Shown: positions 48,833 to 62,500 of the stretch, piece by piece
Numbering within the stretch: position 1 is the first letter of the stretch
Layout: each line of letters begins with the position of its first letter
DNA from: Dasyornis broadbenti
Taxonomy: Eukaryota > Chordata > Aves > Passeriformes > Dasyornithidae
Direction: 5' to 3'
DNA: 64,000 bases
NCBI GenBank assembly: GCA_013397935.1
Contig: VZRN01004661.1
Coordinates: forward strand, 635,642 to 699,641
Notes under the pieces: model-generated
The model's database searches: none
Told to the model about the DNA's origin: nothing
What the model saw: only the letters and a program-made list of their open reading frames with translations
Position numbers and translations under genes: made by a program

Positions 48833-50092
48833 TAAATTGCTCAAAAAGAAAAAAGTAAACCCCACATGATAGTATGGAAAATAATTTAGAGCCAGCTTAC
48901 TCTGAAATCTTAACTGAGTAGCATAGAAGCAAACATTCCATACTCACAAGAACACAAACTTACAAAACACAACCTGTAATTTGTAAAATAATTACATGCA
49001 ATAATGTTCATTTTTTTATCTAAATTTGCTAAAATGTTTCAAGTTCACTTGCTATAACTATTTGGAGCAGCAAAGATACTCAAGCGTCAGATCCAAAAAA
49101 CTACAGATAACATTTTAAAAGCAATCTCAGAGTCTTCACAACTACACCAGCAAAATAGAAGAGATCTCCCTTAACCATAATATTTAGTGCAGGTAAAACA
49201 ATCATGCCAGTTAAATGCTAAATTGGTATTTAAAAAATCTCATTTAAAAATACTTTTGACTAAAAATTGTATTTAATTGTAAGTATGGAACATCTGGTTT
49301 TAAAAAAAAGCTGTATATTTAGTAGAAAAATGTCATAGACTGCTAGATATTTTATGTAAATATCAAATAAGGAAAGCATGAGATATTATAAAATGAGTCT
49401 AAACGTATAGCTTTTAGACATAGGTGTGAAAAAGGGTGACATCAACTCACTTCGCAGCTAAAGTGAAGGACATAAGGTGGACCATGGTGGAAATTCTCTT
49501 TCATTCACCTGTTTCTGAACAAACTAAAAATATGGTATATGTGGAGATTCTGAAATGCATTCAGCTGATTACAGCCCAGTAACATAAACCTTTCCAAACA
49601 GAAACATAAACAACTTTTTAACACTGTTAACAGCATCTCCTGATCTACAGCAATGAGTTCCATTAAAGAGCTCAAGTATAATAAAACAGTCACACATATG
49701 AACTCCAGCAGTGCACACACTTCTACCCATCTCACCCAACACAACCCAGTTAACACCAGCAGGACCTCACAGGGAAATGGGAGGAGCACGAAGAAAGCAG
49801 CCAAGAAGTGGAGTTTTAGCAGAGCATTCCATCAGAGAGCATTGCTTGTATTGTCAGCAGTATGTGGAAATCTTGAGGGCACTTTAGGTGGCACCACTCC
49901 TCAGATCTGTGAGCTGCCTACCAAGCTGTTATCCATAGCCAGCACTGTATGAACACAGTAAGGGAGCAGCCTACCCCACAGAAACGTGGACTATCCCAAT
50001 CAAGGAATTACTATTTGAACAGTGAAAATTTAGAATTTTTTTTTAAATGTCACTTTTCCCAGATCAAGGGGATTTATAGGAGTATTTCTCAC
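48833..50092. other. AT-rich non-coding stretch
   Basis: Overlapping frames at 49505-49804 (-) and 49653-49952 (+) have no motif or family resemblance. If 50093-50217 is a real exon, this is the intron that follows it on the minus strand. Confidence 0.55.
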
Positions 50093-50217
50093 CTTGCTGT
50101 CCATTCTTTACGTCGCATTTGTCTCTCCTTAAGAAGCAGCAGTAAGCAGCTGACGGTCTCATTCCTTTGTTCCTCAATTTGTTGCTCTTTTCTAACTTCA
50201 GAGAGGACCAGACTTGG
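50093..50217 (-). CDS. Best candidate coding exon, product unknown
   Basis: On the minus strand a good acceptor (TGTTTCCTCTCTTTAAG|CC) and donor (GCAAG|GTGAGAAAT) bound 125 nt. The frame starting at the first base gives 41 codons plus two bases. It begins PSLVLSEVRKEQQIEEQRNE and ends KERQMRRKEWTA, with a split arginine codon (AG|G). Charged and leucine residues alternate as in a helical or coiled-coil segment. Just past the donor the frame meets a stop, as expected if splicing is needed. One of the two other frames stops at once; the other is open but less protein-like. I do not recognise the gene, and no partner exon was found nearby, so large introns would be implied. A chance exon remains possible. 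Confidence 0.45.
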
Positions 50218-51840
50218 CTTAAAGAGAGGAAACACATAAAAATTATAATCTAGAAACAGGAAACAATGTGTAAAATTAATAAAAAGCCCATAAGCAAATA
50301 AGGACAGTAAATCAATAGCTTTTTTTATTACAGTTCCACTGCTGACAAATCAATACAATGAATGATGGTTAGAAATGGCCACCATATATTTGCTACTTAA
50401 TCAATATACATGGCACATAAGGTAAACCTTAAAATCTCATTGCCTCGAGTATCACAACAAGACATTGTGCATTCTAGCCCACATTTTCTCGAGGCATAGT
50501 TATTTTCTAAATATTATCTTGTATCAAATAATATCAGAAGCATTTTCCTCAATGTAGCATTCATTTAGGGGATTTCACTTTCCCCTTTGCTCATTGGTAA
50601 AGCTATCGAAGAAAACACCTGTTTGTATTGTACCTTCTGAATGGAATTTCTGCTGATGTCGCCATGTTCTCTTTATCATTAAACACTTCAAATTGCAAGG
50701 AAGGAAATGTCTGATGCTCATGCTAACAGCCAGTCCTACACCCACCAGTGCCCATGTGCTCCTCGATGTGCAGCAGTGTCACCACGGCAGAGACTGAGAG
50801 TCTCTTCCTTCAGTGAAGTTATTACATGGCCTTTTTCACCTTAACCAGCCCCCAATATACATTGAATTATTTTTGATATTCTAACCTTCATACACATGCT
50901 CTGCAAATGTATCAAAACATCTAAATGCTTTTAGGAAGGATGACAGAACAGACAAAGTTCTTGCACAAACCTGTTTTCTTTTCACAGAAAAGGAGGCAAA
51001 AAAATAAGTTTGTAACCCGAGAAGTTGTGTATGTGAGCTTGAAAATACAACTCAAACATAACCAAGAGCTGCAATTCCTGTTCCCAGCATAACCTCTCCT
51101 ATTGGAACAACGTGACAAAACAAATGCCACATTGCCTCCTCCTCAACATCACATACACATTACATTCTGTCCTGCCCAACTAAAATTCCTCATTTTTTCC
51201 ACAAGAAACAATAACATGCAGATTATATACTTTTAAAGATATGTAAAGTAGGAGTAGCATTGCTACTGCCACGGTTGTTCCAAGAGAGAAGCATGACAGG
51301 GTTCACAAAGACAGAAAATAACTATTACACCAACATCACATGACAAAGAACAAAAGACATCTTTCTCCCCACTTCGCAGCTCTATCAGTTGGCCTACTAA
51401 AAAGCATTACTTCATCATATGGGACTTAAAACATCAAAAAGAACATTTTCTTGTAAAAACCCAAAATGTTCAAAACTCTTGTCTATACAGATCACATTCT
51501 TGACCCTGCTTTGACATTACAAAGCAAACAAAAAGCCAGAGAGCATTTTCAGATAAGGATTCCCTGACATGAGTTTCCCTTGCACTGACCTACAACATCT
51601 TTTCCACAAGCTCTAATATCCGCCAACTTCAAAAATCCTGACCTTAGAGCTTCACTTCCAGCAGCTGCACAGCTTAAAGCAGGGTTTGATAAAGGACTTT
51701 GGCAAGTGAGGACACACGAGATGATGTACATTCTCTATGGTGCAAATTAACACTCCTTGTCACTCACAATAAACATACCTACTAAGGCTTTAACTTATAT
51801 GTTTATCATGTGCAAGACTTGAGAAAGCACTGCAATCAGA
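50218..51840. other. Non-coding stretch
   Basis: Nothing was recognised; it would be intron upstream of the 50.1 kb exon candidate on the minus strand. Frames at 50921-51130 and 51549-51731 are unsupported. Confidence 0.55.
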
Positions 51841-51844
51841 GTTT

Positions 51845-51898
51845 ACCTCTGTATTATAGACTGCATGATACCTCTGTATTATAGTCTACAGACTGTAG
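51845..51898. repeat. 21-bp near-direct repeat, 25-bp period, ending in a palindrome
   Basis: ACCTCTGTATTATAGACTGC(A) at 51845-51865 recurs as ACCTCTGTATTATAGTCTAC(A) at 51870-51890. The second copy runs into CTACAGACTGTAG (51886-51898), a 6-bp inverted repeat with a 1-nt centre. Confidence 0.85.
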
Positions 51899-51899
51899 C

Positions 51900-54800
51900 C
51901 ATATAGCTAGACCAAAGTCCACCAAGATTTCCCTTTCAGAATCTTTGCATGGCCATATTAATCACAAAGGAACAGGAAAATCCACTCGTGACAGTAAGAT
52001 GTCTGCTTCTCTCCAAGACTTTAGGAAAGTCCCAAGTGTAATGATGCTATGACTCACAAAGCTAAAATTAGAGTTATTTGCTGCAACAAACATCAAGATC
52101 CCCTAAATAAATGACTCACAAACTGCAGAGCATGGAGAACTGGTAGTTGCTACAGAATTTTCAGTTAAAATCTGATGAAATGGTGATGTTAATAGAGTAT
52201 TATCAGTCAGAGATGGTGATCACTTCTCCAAGTATTTACAGTCACATTCTATGCGATATTGTATGAATTCTGTTGACCTGGTCAAATTGCAAGTTTGGTC
52301 CTGAGTTTCTCATTAAGGCCCTCCATCTATGGAAACATCATAATTCTGAAAACTGAACATAATTTATTTTTCACTAAGAGAACAAATATATTGCTCCAGC
52401 CTTCTGTTCACACCTTTCATTTATGTAGTGATGTACATGGCTCAAGTCAAACGCATAGTTTGACACTGACATCATAAACGCTTCTTTATTGAGCCCTGTG
52501 AGTACAGTCACAGCTACCTGGAGGGTGAAATAGTATTATTAAGCAACATACAACAACAATACATAGCAATTTAACTGATTTACTTGTTTTCTAAGAGTGC
52601 TGAGAGGGCAGTAAGGTCACCTGGAATGCCAGTGCAGGGCTTGATGTGTAGTTTTAAGAGAGGCATTTCTTAATAACTTGCTATTCTTATAATCACAATA
52701 AAAATCTCAAATTGTAACAAATAAAGCAGCATTCTGGGTAAAATACTACTACAAAACATGTTTCTTCAAAGTTTTCTTTTCCATGTACCTTGTTTTGGGA
52801 TTTATTTTTAACAAGCGGATTCAATATATGCCTTGACTGATAAAGGTCAAGGGTTCAAGAAACTCGGTCAAAGATGTTATCAGCTGGGAAAGCTATTTCC
52901 TCACATCAACACTGATAAAAATCCATCAGAAACCCGGCTGATACCACCCCCGCTCTAAAGAGCAGGAATGACCTTCTTTTGAACATCACTATAGTTGTAC
53001 ATCCCATCAAAGAAAATCTGATCTTGTGTCTCAATTCTTTTAATGACAGATAATTGCCTGCAGAGGCCCCGTTTGCCCAACACTGAGTGAAGCCTTCACA
53101 ATTCTGAGCTGGACTCAGCACTGACTCACTGTTTTTCAGCACACTTGGGACTGCAGCACAGTAGAGTAAATAAACAATGCGACCAGCCCTACAGCCTGTC
53201 TTATCTCATCCTTGTGTTCACTGAGATTCTTGAGGGTGGCAACGTTTACAAACTGGTGAAACTTTCTTTCTTCTGCTTCCTGAGCTGGCAAAAACATATC
53301 CTGGACAACCTAAGCAACGAGATTACGCAAATTGCTTATCACTTGTGGGAAGCAACTCCCTGTCTCATTGGCTAGCATACCTCTTTAATAAGCAGACTGC
53401 TAGCATTTTCAGTAAATCTTACCCAATTCTCCTTACAGATCTCTTAGTGTATTTACAGCATTTCCCTGTAAATCCCAAATGGCACAAGTCTTAAAAACAA
53501 ACGCACAAGTCACCTCTCAAAAAGCACAAAGCTATGTACTCACATATATATATGTATACACGCATATACACGTGTATCAGGTACAAATCCAGCCTTTTAT
53601 GTTAAACATAGTATTTAGGAAACTGTACTCTTTGCCTTCCTCCTGGTACAGCAGCAGAACTAAATTTAGATACATCAGGCAGCAGCCATCAGAGCATCTT
53701 CTCTCATTTATGTAAGAAAGGAAGGTTCTAAGATTAGATTTCAAGAGACCAACACCCTATTTCTCTCATTACCACCAACAAAATATATCAGTGACACAGG
53801 ACTGAATAGAAACTGGTATAATGAGTCTTTCTATTCACCCAGCATATACACACAAAATTAGATACCCAACAAAGCTAATCTAGGTATTACAACAGGATTA
53901 CAATAATATTTTTTTCTTAGATACGCAGCAGAAGAAACTCTGTTTTAACATCCACAGGCCACTACCCTGCTGAACTGTTTGTCCTGGGTGAATATCACAA
54001 CATACTTACAAACAAGAAAGAAAAAGCAACATCTAAGCACTCCAAACCCCACACTGGTATATCTGCAATCTTATAAAGCTAGATTTTTTTCTTCCTTCAA
54101 TACAGACCTCATGAGGAGTCAGATGTAAGGTTAGAGACGCTGTATAACAGCAGACATGAAGCCTAGTGTTCTGTCAAACAAATTAGCCTTCAGTCTGAAC
54201 TAAAGTGGCACTTGGGACAGTTTGCCTCTTGGTCCTACTTTATTGGGTCAACAAATCAGATTTTTCACTCTAAGATTTAATTTACTCACCACCAGTTTAA
54301 ATAGGATAAGCTTCTGAATCTTTACCAACCACTTCTATTTTAACATAGCAGTCATCTCTAAAAAATCAATAACTAATACAGAAACGAAAAACATAAACAG
54401 TAAAATCTGTAAGCAGGGCTAATATGGTCTGTATTTTCCCTGTTATTTTTGTCATTTTATTTTGCTTTTTGTGCAAGAAGTATCCTGATGAAATTCTATG
54501 AAACTAGAACATCGTGCCTTTTAGAGGGGAGGGGAAAAGAACCTGAATTCTATTAAGCCATGTTAAATTAACATGTTGTAACTACTCCATGATAAAAAAA
54601 AGCTAGTAATTGATTACAAAACCCTGCTCATTTCTTCTTTACTTTAAAAATTTCTACTAAAAATACGAGCAAATATGCCCATTTTCATTGATAAGATGGA
54701 AACAGCCAGTATGGTTTATCACCCAGTAATTTGGGCACATTAAACTCAATTCTCTGCCTTTTGTTTATTAATCCACTATGCCAGATATCACAGTTTCACT

Positions 54801-56675
54801 CAGCAACCCTCATGTTTTGGATGATATTGAAAAATGAGTCATGTTTGTCAAAGAAAGTTTAAAAAAAAAAAAGGTAAAGAGGAAAAAAGTGTTGTTTATA
54901 GAAGCCAGCTGCTCTGGCTTCGGCGCCAGCAGCTCTTCATCCTGCTATTTTATGCTCGCAACCCCCACTGCCCCCATTGGCACAGGTACAACTAAATGTT
55001 GACTTCAATGCTTCAGAGAGCACTCAACTGATTCTGTACATGATTAATTGCCAAAGACATGGCTGACCATATGGAACAGAGAAAGCATCAAGTAATTCAT
55101 ACTTCTGTATATGATCATTTGGCCCCTGTTGTTTTAATGTACAGGAAAGAGCTAGTATAGCACAGACCTGGTGTCTTGCCCTTGACAGCCCATTAAGAAA
55201 TCTCAAAGCACCTAGCTGAAGTTATGCTGTTGGCTTTTCAATAGCAGCCTAATAAAACAGAAGCAAAGCTTTCCAACTAGTCTTAAATCTTTCACATACA
55301 GTACATTAACCACTGCTGCTAAAACAACTGGTTTCTTATGATAGGAAATGGGATTTGATTTCTAGCCTCTGCATACTTACTGAAAGCCTTTTTTTGACCT
55401 TTGGAGGGTTTACAAAATCATTGTTCGTTTTTCCTGCCATTTTCCCAGTTTCTTGCCATGGTGATCCTAATAGATTTGTTTAAGGTTCAGTACGTTCTAC
55501 TCTTACTAGCTGTTACAGGCAAACTGTACAATGAAGGTAGGCTCATGGGAACTGAAAGGAAAGAAATTATTATTAACTATTTTCTTTCTGAAAGTCAGAG
55601 AAGTCACTGCAACATCTAAAACATAATTTACTTTTAAGGAGCCTATAAAACCGAACAAAAAATTCCTCAAAAGAAGCAATATACTAGCGTGTGCTTTCTT
55701 TTATCAGACTGGAGACAAATCATCAAATTTCATTTGAGAAGGAAGGACAATTTATTTTAAAGCTGTAGTATTCTCAAGGATTTCTGACACAGACCTCAAG
55801 AAAAGAAAAAGGTGAAGACTTGGAATATATGTCAGTATCATTAACTGCTTTATATTAGTTTTATCTACCGTTAACATCTTTTCAGTCATATGCAGTCAAA
55901 GAAAAAACATTAAATAATGTTTCCCTGTCAAAGCTCTTAAGTTGACAGTGCTAAAAAGTTAATCCCCATCCTCACAGATCTTCTGGCAGTTTTGACATAT
56001 GTTGGCAAGGATGTACTTGCTGGCACCTTCCATTAGAAAATATTTACCCAGAGTTTTCTTGTCTGAGGATCTTCTAGTTGACTAAATGATCCTCATGGTC
56101 TGAAGCGCCTTATATGGGATATTCTAATCATTGGACATTCATCAGTGGTAATTTCCCAGGCTACTGAGAATTCAGATAACACTATTAATACTCCAACAAA
56201 ATATGTGAATAATCTGCAAGCCATCATAAAACTCCCTAACTGTTTTGGTTATTGATTGAAAACTTCCAACATAAAATCAGGATTTATAAGTCAAACATTA
56301 TGTCTGTTTTAAAATAAAATATAAATACAGAATTTCATGAAAGATGTGTCATTTTTGCAGCATAAAAGGAATGGAAACTCAAGTTGCTGGTGTGAAACCA
56401 CTGCCACAAATATTATACATTCTCCCGTACCATTATATTCAATGGTACACATCAAAACTGAACATGTACATAACCCAATTACAGAGCAGAATGCTTAAAG
56501 TTAGACATATGCTTAGGCTCTATATACAAGTCTACATGCATTAAAATGTAGGCAGCCCTGCCTCCCTTTGAGGTATTCACTGCTGACAACAAAGGATGAA
56601 TACCTGACTTGATAGATGAGTAGTTTGACCTAGAAAAACCTACAGCGAGTAGATCACTTAGACATTTCCAAAGAA
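51900..56675. other. Non-coding stretch
   Basis: There is an alternating TATA/CACG tract at 53541-53577 and an A run near 54850. A strong minus-strand donor-like site (TTCA|GTAAGTATG, near 55374-55380) has no matching acceptor. No gene is called. Confidence 0.55.
53541..53577. repeat. Alternating purine-pyrimidine tract
   Basis: CACATATATATATGTATACA is followed by CGCATATACACGTGTAT. It is strictly or nearly alternating, and includes an E-box palindrome CACGTG. Confidence 0.65.
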
Positions 56676-56679
56676 ACTG

Positions 56680-56745
56680 TAGGTCTTGTCTGCACTAGAA
56701 AGTTGTTCCATTTATCTATACCTGTGGAGCTAAAGCAATACATTT
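56680..56745. mobile_element. Old interspersed repeat fragment
   Basis: GTCTTGTCTGCACTAGAAAG followed by TATACCTGTGGAGCTAAAGC closely resembles an old repeat known in turtles and crocodilians (core CTTGTCTACACTAGAAAGTT, then a TATACC...AGTTAAAGC segment). No coding capacity and no clear ends. Confidence 0.5.
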
Positions 56746-56749
56746 TCTA

Positions 56750-58870
56750 GCTATATGAGTTTAAAGGTCATAAATTAAACCAGGTTGAGTTTATTTGGAA
56801 ATAATCATTACCTTTATGCCTATATAAGCATATTTATGCCAGGGTCTTGAATCGTATATTTAGGAAAAAAGAATCCAAACAGAAGAAATGACCAAGTAAT
56901 TTTTGGTTACTCTGGCATGCCGCAAGTGAATGAATTTCCAATTGAGAATTAAAAAAATCCTTTATACTGGATGATTTAATGCAGTTATGACGAGTCTGTA
57001 AGATTTTCAATATGTAGTTACAAAGTAAAAATTGTAAAAATATCAACACTTCCAAAATATTTTTGCTGCACTAATCAGTTTGGCAATTTTCTAAAGCTGA
57101 AGTATAACCCATCTCATCATCAAAGAGCAACCAAACCACTTAAGATATTTGGAATAAGAGTGGCTTAGCATCTTCAGATGTATGGGTGAGTGAAAGGTTA
57201 CCCTTCAGCCACATTCTCCCAGAGCATGGCCCCTCCACCTCTGAATCATCAATAGCACAAAGACCGAAGCAGTCCTAGCATGCATAGTGGATTATATGAA
57301 GTGTAAAACATTGTGGGGGAAAAAGCTTTTGAAAGAAGTCAGGAAAAAGAAATCACGCTTGCAAGAAGATCCAGCTGACAGGCCAGTCCCTAACAAGTGA
57401 ATATGTTTGAAAACATTGTGAATGCAAGAAAAGAACACGCCTTTTGTTTCCAAACCTACAGTGTGTCTTTACCCCAACTGTTGCCTGCATGGCTGAACAT
57501 ATGTTTTCTGAACAAGAACTGAAGCAGAAAGTGTTCTTTGTTATAATTCACTCCTTTGTATACACCTCCCTTTTTCCATTTTGGTCACATGCAAACAGTA
57601 GTTACGCTGAACACTTAAGTTTTGAAGGACTGCACAGCAGTGTATGCTTCAGTGATTATCTACTATTGCTGAAATCAGTTGAGCTAAGATGCACTACAAG
57701 ACTCACTTGGCTAATCTGCACTCTGGACAGCTTAGATTTTGCAGTGCTGAATCACGCTGAGTACAACCTGCACATGCTCACTCAGCCAGCAGTCTGAATT
57801 TTCATCATCAACAATTACATGCAGTTCTAATAAGCACTGAAGAATTATACAATAAATGATTTTATGCATTCAAAAAAACTCGAAAAAATACCCTGTAATT
57901 TTCTTAGCATCTCAGAATTAACATTAGCAACCATTATGAATAATTTAGGGTGGAGGAGAGAGGAGAGGAAAAAATGACAGGCTTCTATGCCAGAAGTAGG
58001 TAATAGTATCTCACAGACACTGAAATGAACTGTAGCTCAAATTAGAAACTCATATAAATTTACTGATTCTAATGAAATAATTCTACACGTGAGGCATTGC
58101 TTTGACTCATCTATTTATGCTGAAGCTCTAATACTCCAAGCTACATCTGAGCTTCTCTTAAAATATTTATAGATGCAAACTTGTACCAAAATCTCCAAAC
58201 TAGACCTCCACTCCTTGTAGCGCTTCAAATGCAAACTGAATCTCTAAAGGTAACAGTAGTAATCACCAAAATCAATTTTTAAACATCCATAAGCTATGAA
58301 GAAAAATGGAAAACAGTGAGCGCTAGAGTTAGTGCTAGATTCTGAATTCATTATTATATTTTTATTTGTGACTATCCTTTTGGGTTCAATTACATCACAT
58401 TACTGATTTTCTTGAACAGCACATCTCAGTATCTATTTAGTATGGAAAAGCCTAGAATACCAGCATTTTCCCCCACCACTGAAGACACTACCTGTTGCCA
58501 TCAAGCCACTTACTTAGTCATAACATCTTTTAACACACTGTCTACTAAAATATAGTTGTGTGGAAATTTAAAGTGTATTTCCAATGTCATTAGTTTTATT
58601 AAAATAATTTAAAACACAGAAAGCCAAGTCACAGAACGGGTTAAACACTGCAGAATGAAGAAGCTGCAAGCCACAATCAAATGACACACAGCAAGCCACA
58701 TGTCCAGAAGTGCCTGTGGGCATGCTTTGTCTAAGACACATGCCATAGCAGAATAGCAATTTAGTACATATGCAAGATAACCACGTACAGCTGAATCATA
58801 TCTTCAAATGACATAAGGGGTTCAATGCCTTTATCATCCTCACAGCACTAAATGCACCAGGTCTGTGGAT
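56750..58870. other. Non-coding stretch
   Basis: The 117-codon plus-strand frame at 57444-57797 has no domain, signal peptide or splice-site pair that I can see. It is the only longer frame here and is probably chance. Nothing else was recognised. Confidence 0.5.
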
Positions 58871-58876
58871 ATCCCT

Positions 58877-58895
58877 GTGAGAATGGGATTCTCAC
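58877..58895. repeat. Perfect 8-bp inverted repeat, 3-nt loop
   Basis: GTGAGAAT-GGG-ATTCTCAC. It is too short to suggest a specific function. Confidence 0.85.
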
Positions 58896-58899
58896 TATT

Positions 58900-60340
58900 T
58901 TTTTTTTCAAAAATGAAGTTTTGTCACACTTGGCTCAAGTAACAGCTTCATTACCCCCAGTGACACCATAGAACACCATTGTGAAGATTTAAAATTCATT
59001 ATCATTTAAGTGCAGTAGTGATACCAGCTGTCATGGCAAAACAGACAGAAAGACAATTGAGAGCACACTGCTGGGAAGAACATAGGAAATAAAACCAAAA
59101 CAGAGCCTGCTACACTACATGTACTTAATATATGGGGAATATGACATTGTGAAGCAGAAAGGAGAACACCACCAGACATTGCCAGTAGTTGATCATGACA
59201 CCAGCATTTGGAAATAGACTTTTTTTGGGAGCTATGATCCTTGTTTCTTTACTGAAAACCAGGCCGTCTGATTTCAGTGCCTTCCTCTCCTCCACTTTTG
59301 TTACACTGCATAAGTACATTTTACATCAAACCATGTGCTAGACACTTCATATAGGCCACGAAAATGCTGACGATGTGCAGTGTAAAATGTACAACAAAAT
59401 GCTATGTACTAGCAAATTTTAAAAATGGGGGAGCTGACTAAGGAGAACAAACAGAAAAGCCTACTGATTTAACTTACTTCAAACAGTTGCCCAAAATATG
59501 TACCATCACTATTTTGGATTCAGTACTCACAAGAAAATTTTGATTGCTCCTGAAAGAGCAGGCACCTCCTAATTCACTTGCATTCAGAGCACATTTAGGA
59601 ATAAAGCTCTGCACGTCATTTTGACTTATTAGACCATGAAGCTACATAAACCTGAAATACATATATGCCAGTTATATATGGACACTAATTTTCCATTATG
59701 AGTGACAGAGGGGAATATATCTTACTAGTATATAAAGGCAACACAAATCTTACAAGAAAATAAGGTAATTGCAAAATTACAATGCTAAACTATAGTTACT
59801 ATGTCTGATCAAACTTAACATCCTGTAGGCTCAAAAGAAAACTATACTTTTTTTTCCAAGAACCAAAAAAAAGTTAAAAATAAAAAAACCCACAAGCCAC
59901 AGCTCCTCCTAAACTAAAGAATATTAAAATGCTGTCTGATCCTATATGTGTAAGCCCATGTTTGCTGTATACAATATACACACCAGGATACCACACACCT
60001 GCAGTTACTGTTTCATCACATTCCACTTAATTTCAGGACAGCATCATGGATCTGGAGCACTAACCCAAGGAACACTTCTGTGTTAATGCCAACTATAGGC
60101 AGCTATTGATTATTCTGATAGAGCTATGTTCCAGTAAGACACCACGCTACAACAATGAAGAAGACTGAATGCCTATTTGAAAATTTCCCTACATCCAAAA
60201 ATATTATATAGACAATTTTCATGAATGTGACAGCATTCAATCAGAGGAAAAAAACTTTAGTCATCTGATTCATATGTTTAATAAAAAAAAACAAACAGTG
60301 TAATCAGCAAACATTCGCACACTGATTACTCTATGAAACA
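58900..60340. other. AT-rich non-coding stretch
   Basis: No feature was recognised beyond A-rich patches near 59865-59892. Confidence 0.6.
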
Positions 60341-60840
60341 AAAATCGTGTGCCGCAGATTCTGGCAACTCAAGAAAGATGACATTTGCATGATGTGCTCA
60401 CAAATTATGACACTACAATTTGGAAAACAGACAACACTGTTACAACTCAGACACCCTGTAACAGTGCATTCTGTTACCCTGTACCACCACATTCCCAGCT
60501 CCTGCTTCACCAACGCTTCCTTCTACAGGCACGTGAAACAAGATCTGGGTTCTCAAGTTCAGCTGCAAAGTCCAACTTAAGAGAGAGGTCAGAGGTGGCT
60601 GACTAATCACCTCTGCCCTCTTCCAGAAGGAACCGTTAATCCACTGGTAAAAAAGCAATGTCAAGGATGTATTAACACAAACTAGCTGAGCATCCTTAAC
60701 AGACACGTACTGAGTACATGCCACAAAGGACATGTTCTCCACTAACCCAAAAAAAGCTTTTGTATCTCCTGGGTTGCTGCAGAAATGAAAAATAGCAGTT
60801 TGCAGACGAGGGTTTGACCTGTGTACTCTCATACAAAAAC
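60340..60840. other. Stop-poor block on both strands, nature unknown
   Basis: A 130-codon minus-strand frame (60440-60832) overlaps 77- and 73-codon plus-strand frames. None has a recognised domain, a good splice-site pair or a clear coding signature. The block has a CACGTG E-box near 60531 and a few CpGs. It could be a weakly constrained element or chance. Confidence 0.2.
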
Positions 60841-62500
60841 TTCTACCGTTAAAGATATATCATGAGGAGCTGTGCCAGAGCTCTAAAAATCTCCATGTTC
60901 TGTTACTGTCTACCTATTTCGCTTCCTGCTTTACTATGATGTTACAGGGCAAATCACACTTCAGCGCATTCAGAACCCAGGCATAAGAGCTACAGTCTGT
61001 GTGAATGATCATCCAAACTATTAGAGTGGTATACAAAAATATTTCTCTTCTTAAAGAGGAAAACATGTCATTTGCTAAACTGGTGTCTCTCCTCAGCATT
61101 TGAATTCTGGAGTTTGTGTTCCTTATTTTTTTTCCACTTCAAAATTTTTCATTTAGGATGTCATTATGAGATCTTTTTATGTGTATCAAATCAATTTCCA
61201 GGGATAACTACATTCCTCTGGGGGGGAAAAAAAAAAAAAGCTAAAACATTTTCATTAGGATATGGATTTCTTTTTAACAATATTTGATTATTTTTTCCAA
61301 TTCGTTAACAGCTCTGTTGTCAAGACTGCATGCTGGAAGACTCACATTTACTGCAGTCTTAAATGCTATACATTTTTTTTTGTTTCACAAAAATGTTTTT
61401 TACATATTTATTAACAGAACTACTTAACTATCAAACTACCACTGTATTTTAAGGTTTGCAGATTTCATCCTGTTTACAACTACTCAAATCAGTTATTGCC
61501 ATACTGGACAGATCACTAGACCAAGTAAGTTGCTCCTACTAGAGGTGAAGTGTAAGAAAATTAAAACCCAAGACGAAATGTCTCTGCCCAAAGCCCAAGA
61601 GCATAGCAGTTAGTAGGAGGAAAAGTAGTATTTTGAGAAGCATTTGTGAAAACTTGTCACAACATTTCCATTTTAAAATAGAGCAACCAAATACTATGAA
61701 CTTAAGTTCATACTGAAGAATTTTCATCCCGAGAAAAAAGGTGAGATATCCCCCCAAAGTATCTCCGGTTTCAACACAGTGCAGCACTTAAAAAGCATGG
61801 CTTCAACTTTTTTGAAATTATTTTGCCCTACAAAAACAGCTAACAGTGTCAGCCAAAGACTACCATCAGCACTGGGTTTGAAATCATTGAAAATCATGGG
61901 ACTCAGGGCAAATTCTAGATAATCAAAACAACTTCTAATATTTCAATATAATTCGTCCTCCATAGATGAGTGACAGATAGAAAAAGGACATCAAACTCCT
62001 GAAGCCATTGCAAAAGGCTACAATTTGTTAAGTTTTAACTAATTAGAGGCACTGAGCCTACTATTCTAATATAACATTTTTAGAAAGTCTTAATTTTAAA
62101 CCTCTTCAACACAAATAGTAACTGGTAATTTGTTATGTAAAGGGTTTGAAGTGGAAAAGAGCAGTTACAACTTTGTTTACTACTTTTAGGATATCAGGAA
62201 CAGAAAAAGAAACAGCTTCTTTATTTTGTATTATTTGAGGTGAATCCATTAGCTCAGTTAAAAAAAAAAATAAAGAAAAAAAATATCACAGGTCAGAAGA
62301 ACAACATGACACACAAAAATCCATTGCCAAACTGGCTTTTGGTTGGATGCACAAGAGCAATGCTAAACAACTGTGGTATGGAGACAAAATATGCTTTCTT
62401 TAAGACACTTTTACAAAAAGTTATTTAAGCCTTGTGAAAAGCCTTGCCTTGCACCCACCCCTCACACATTAATGAAAACAAAGAGGGCCCATTTACATTG
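60841..62500. other. AT-rich non-coding stretch
   Basis: A run at about 61227-61239 and an A-rich patch at 62261-62282. A plus-strand donor-like site (ACCAA|GTAAGTTG) near 61527 lacks an acceptor. No gene is called. Confidence 0.6.

Noticed and set aside
48611..48865. Phenylalanine-rich minus-strand frame and lysine-rich plus-strand frame
   Set aside because: Direct products of the A-rich low-complexity tract.
36128..57615. Shared 14-mer AGTTACGCTGAACA at two distant sites
   Set aside because: Several such 14-mer pairs are expected by chance in 64 kb; no similarity extends beyond it.
57444..57797. 117-codon plus-strand frame
   Set aside because: No recognised motif and no splice-site pair; expected by chance in 64 kb.
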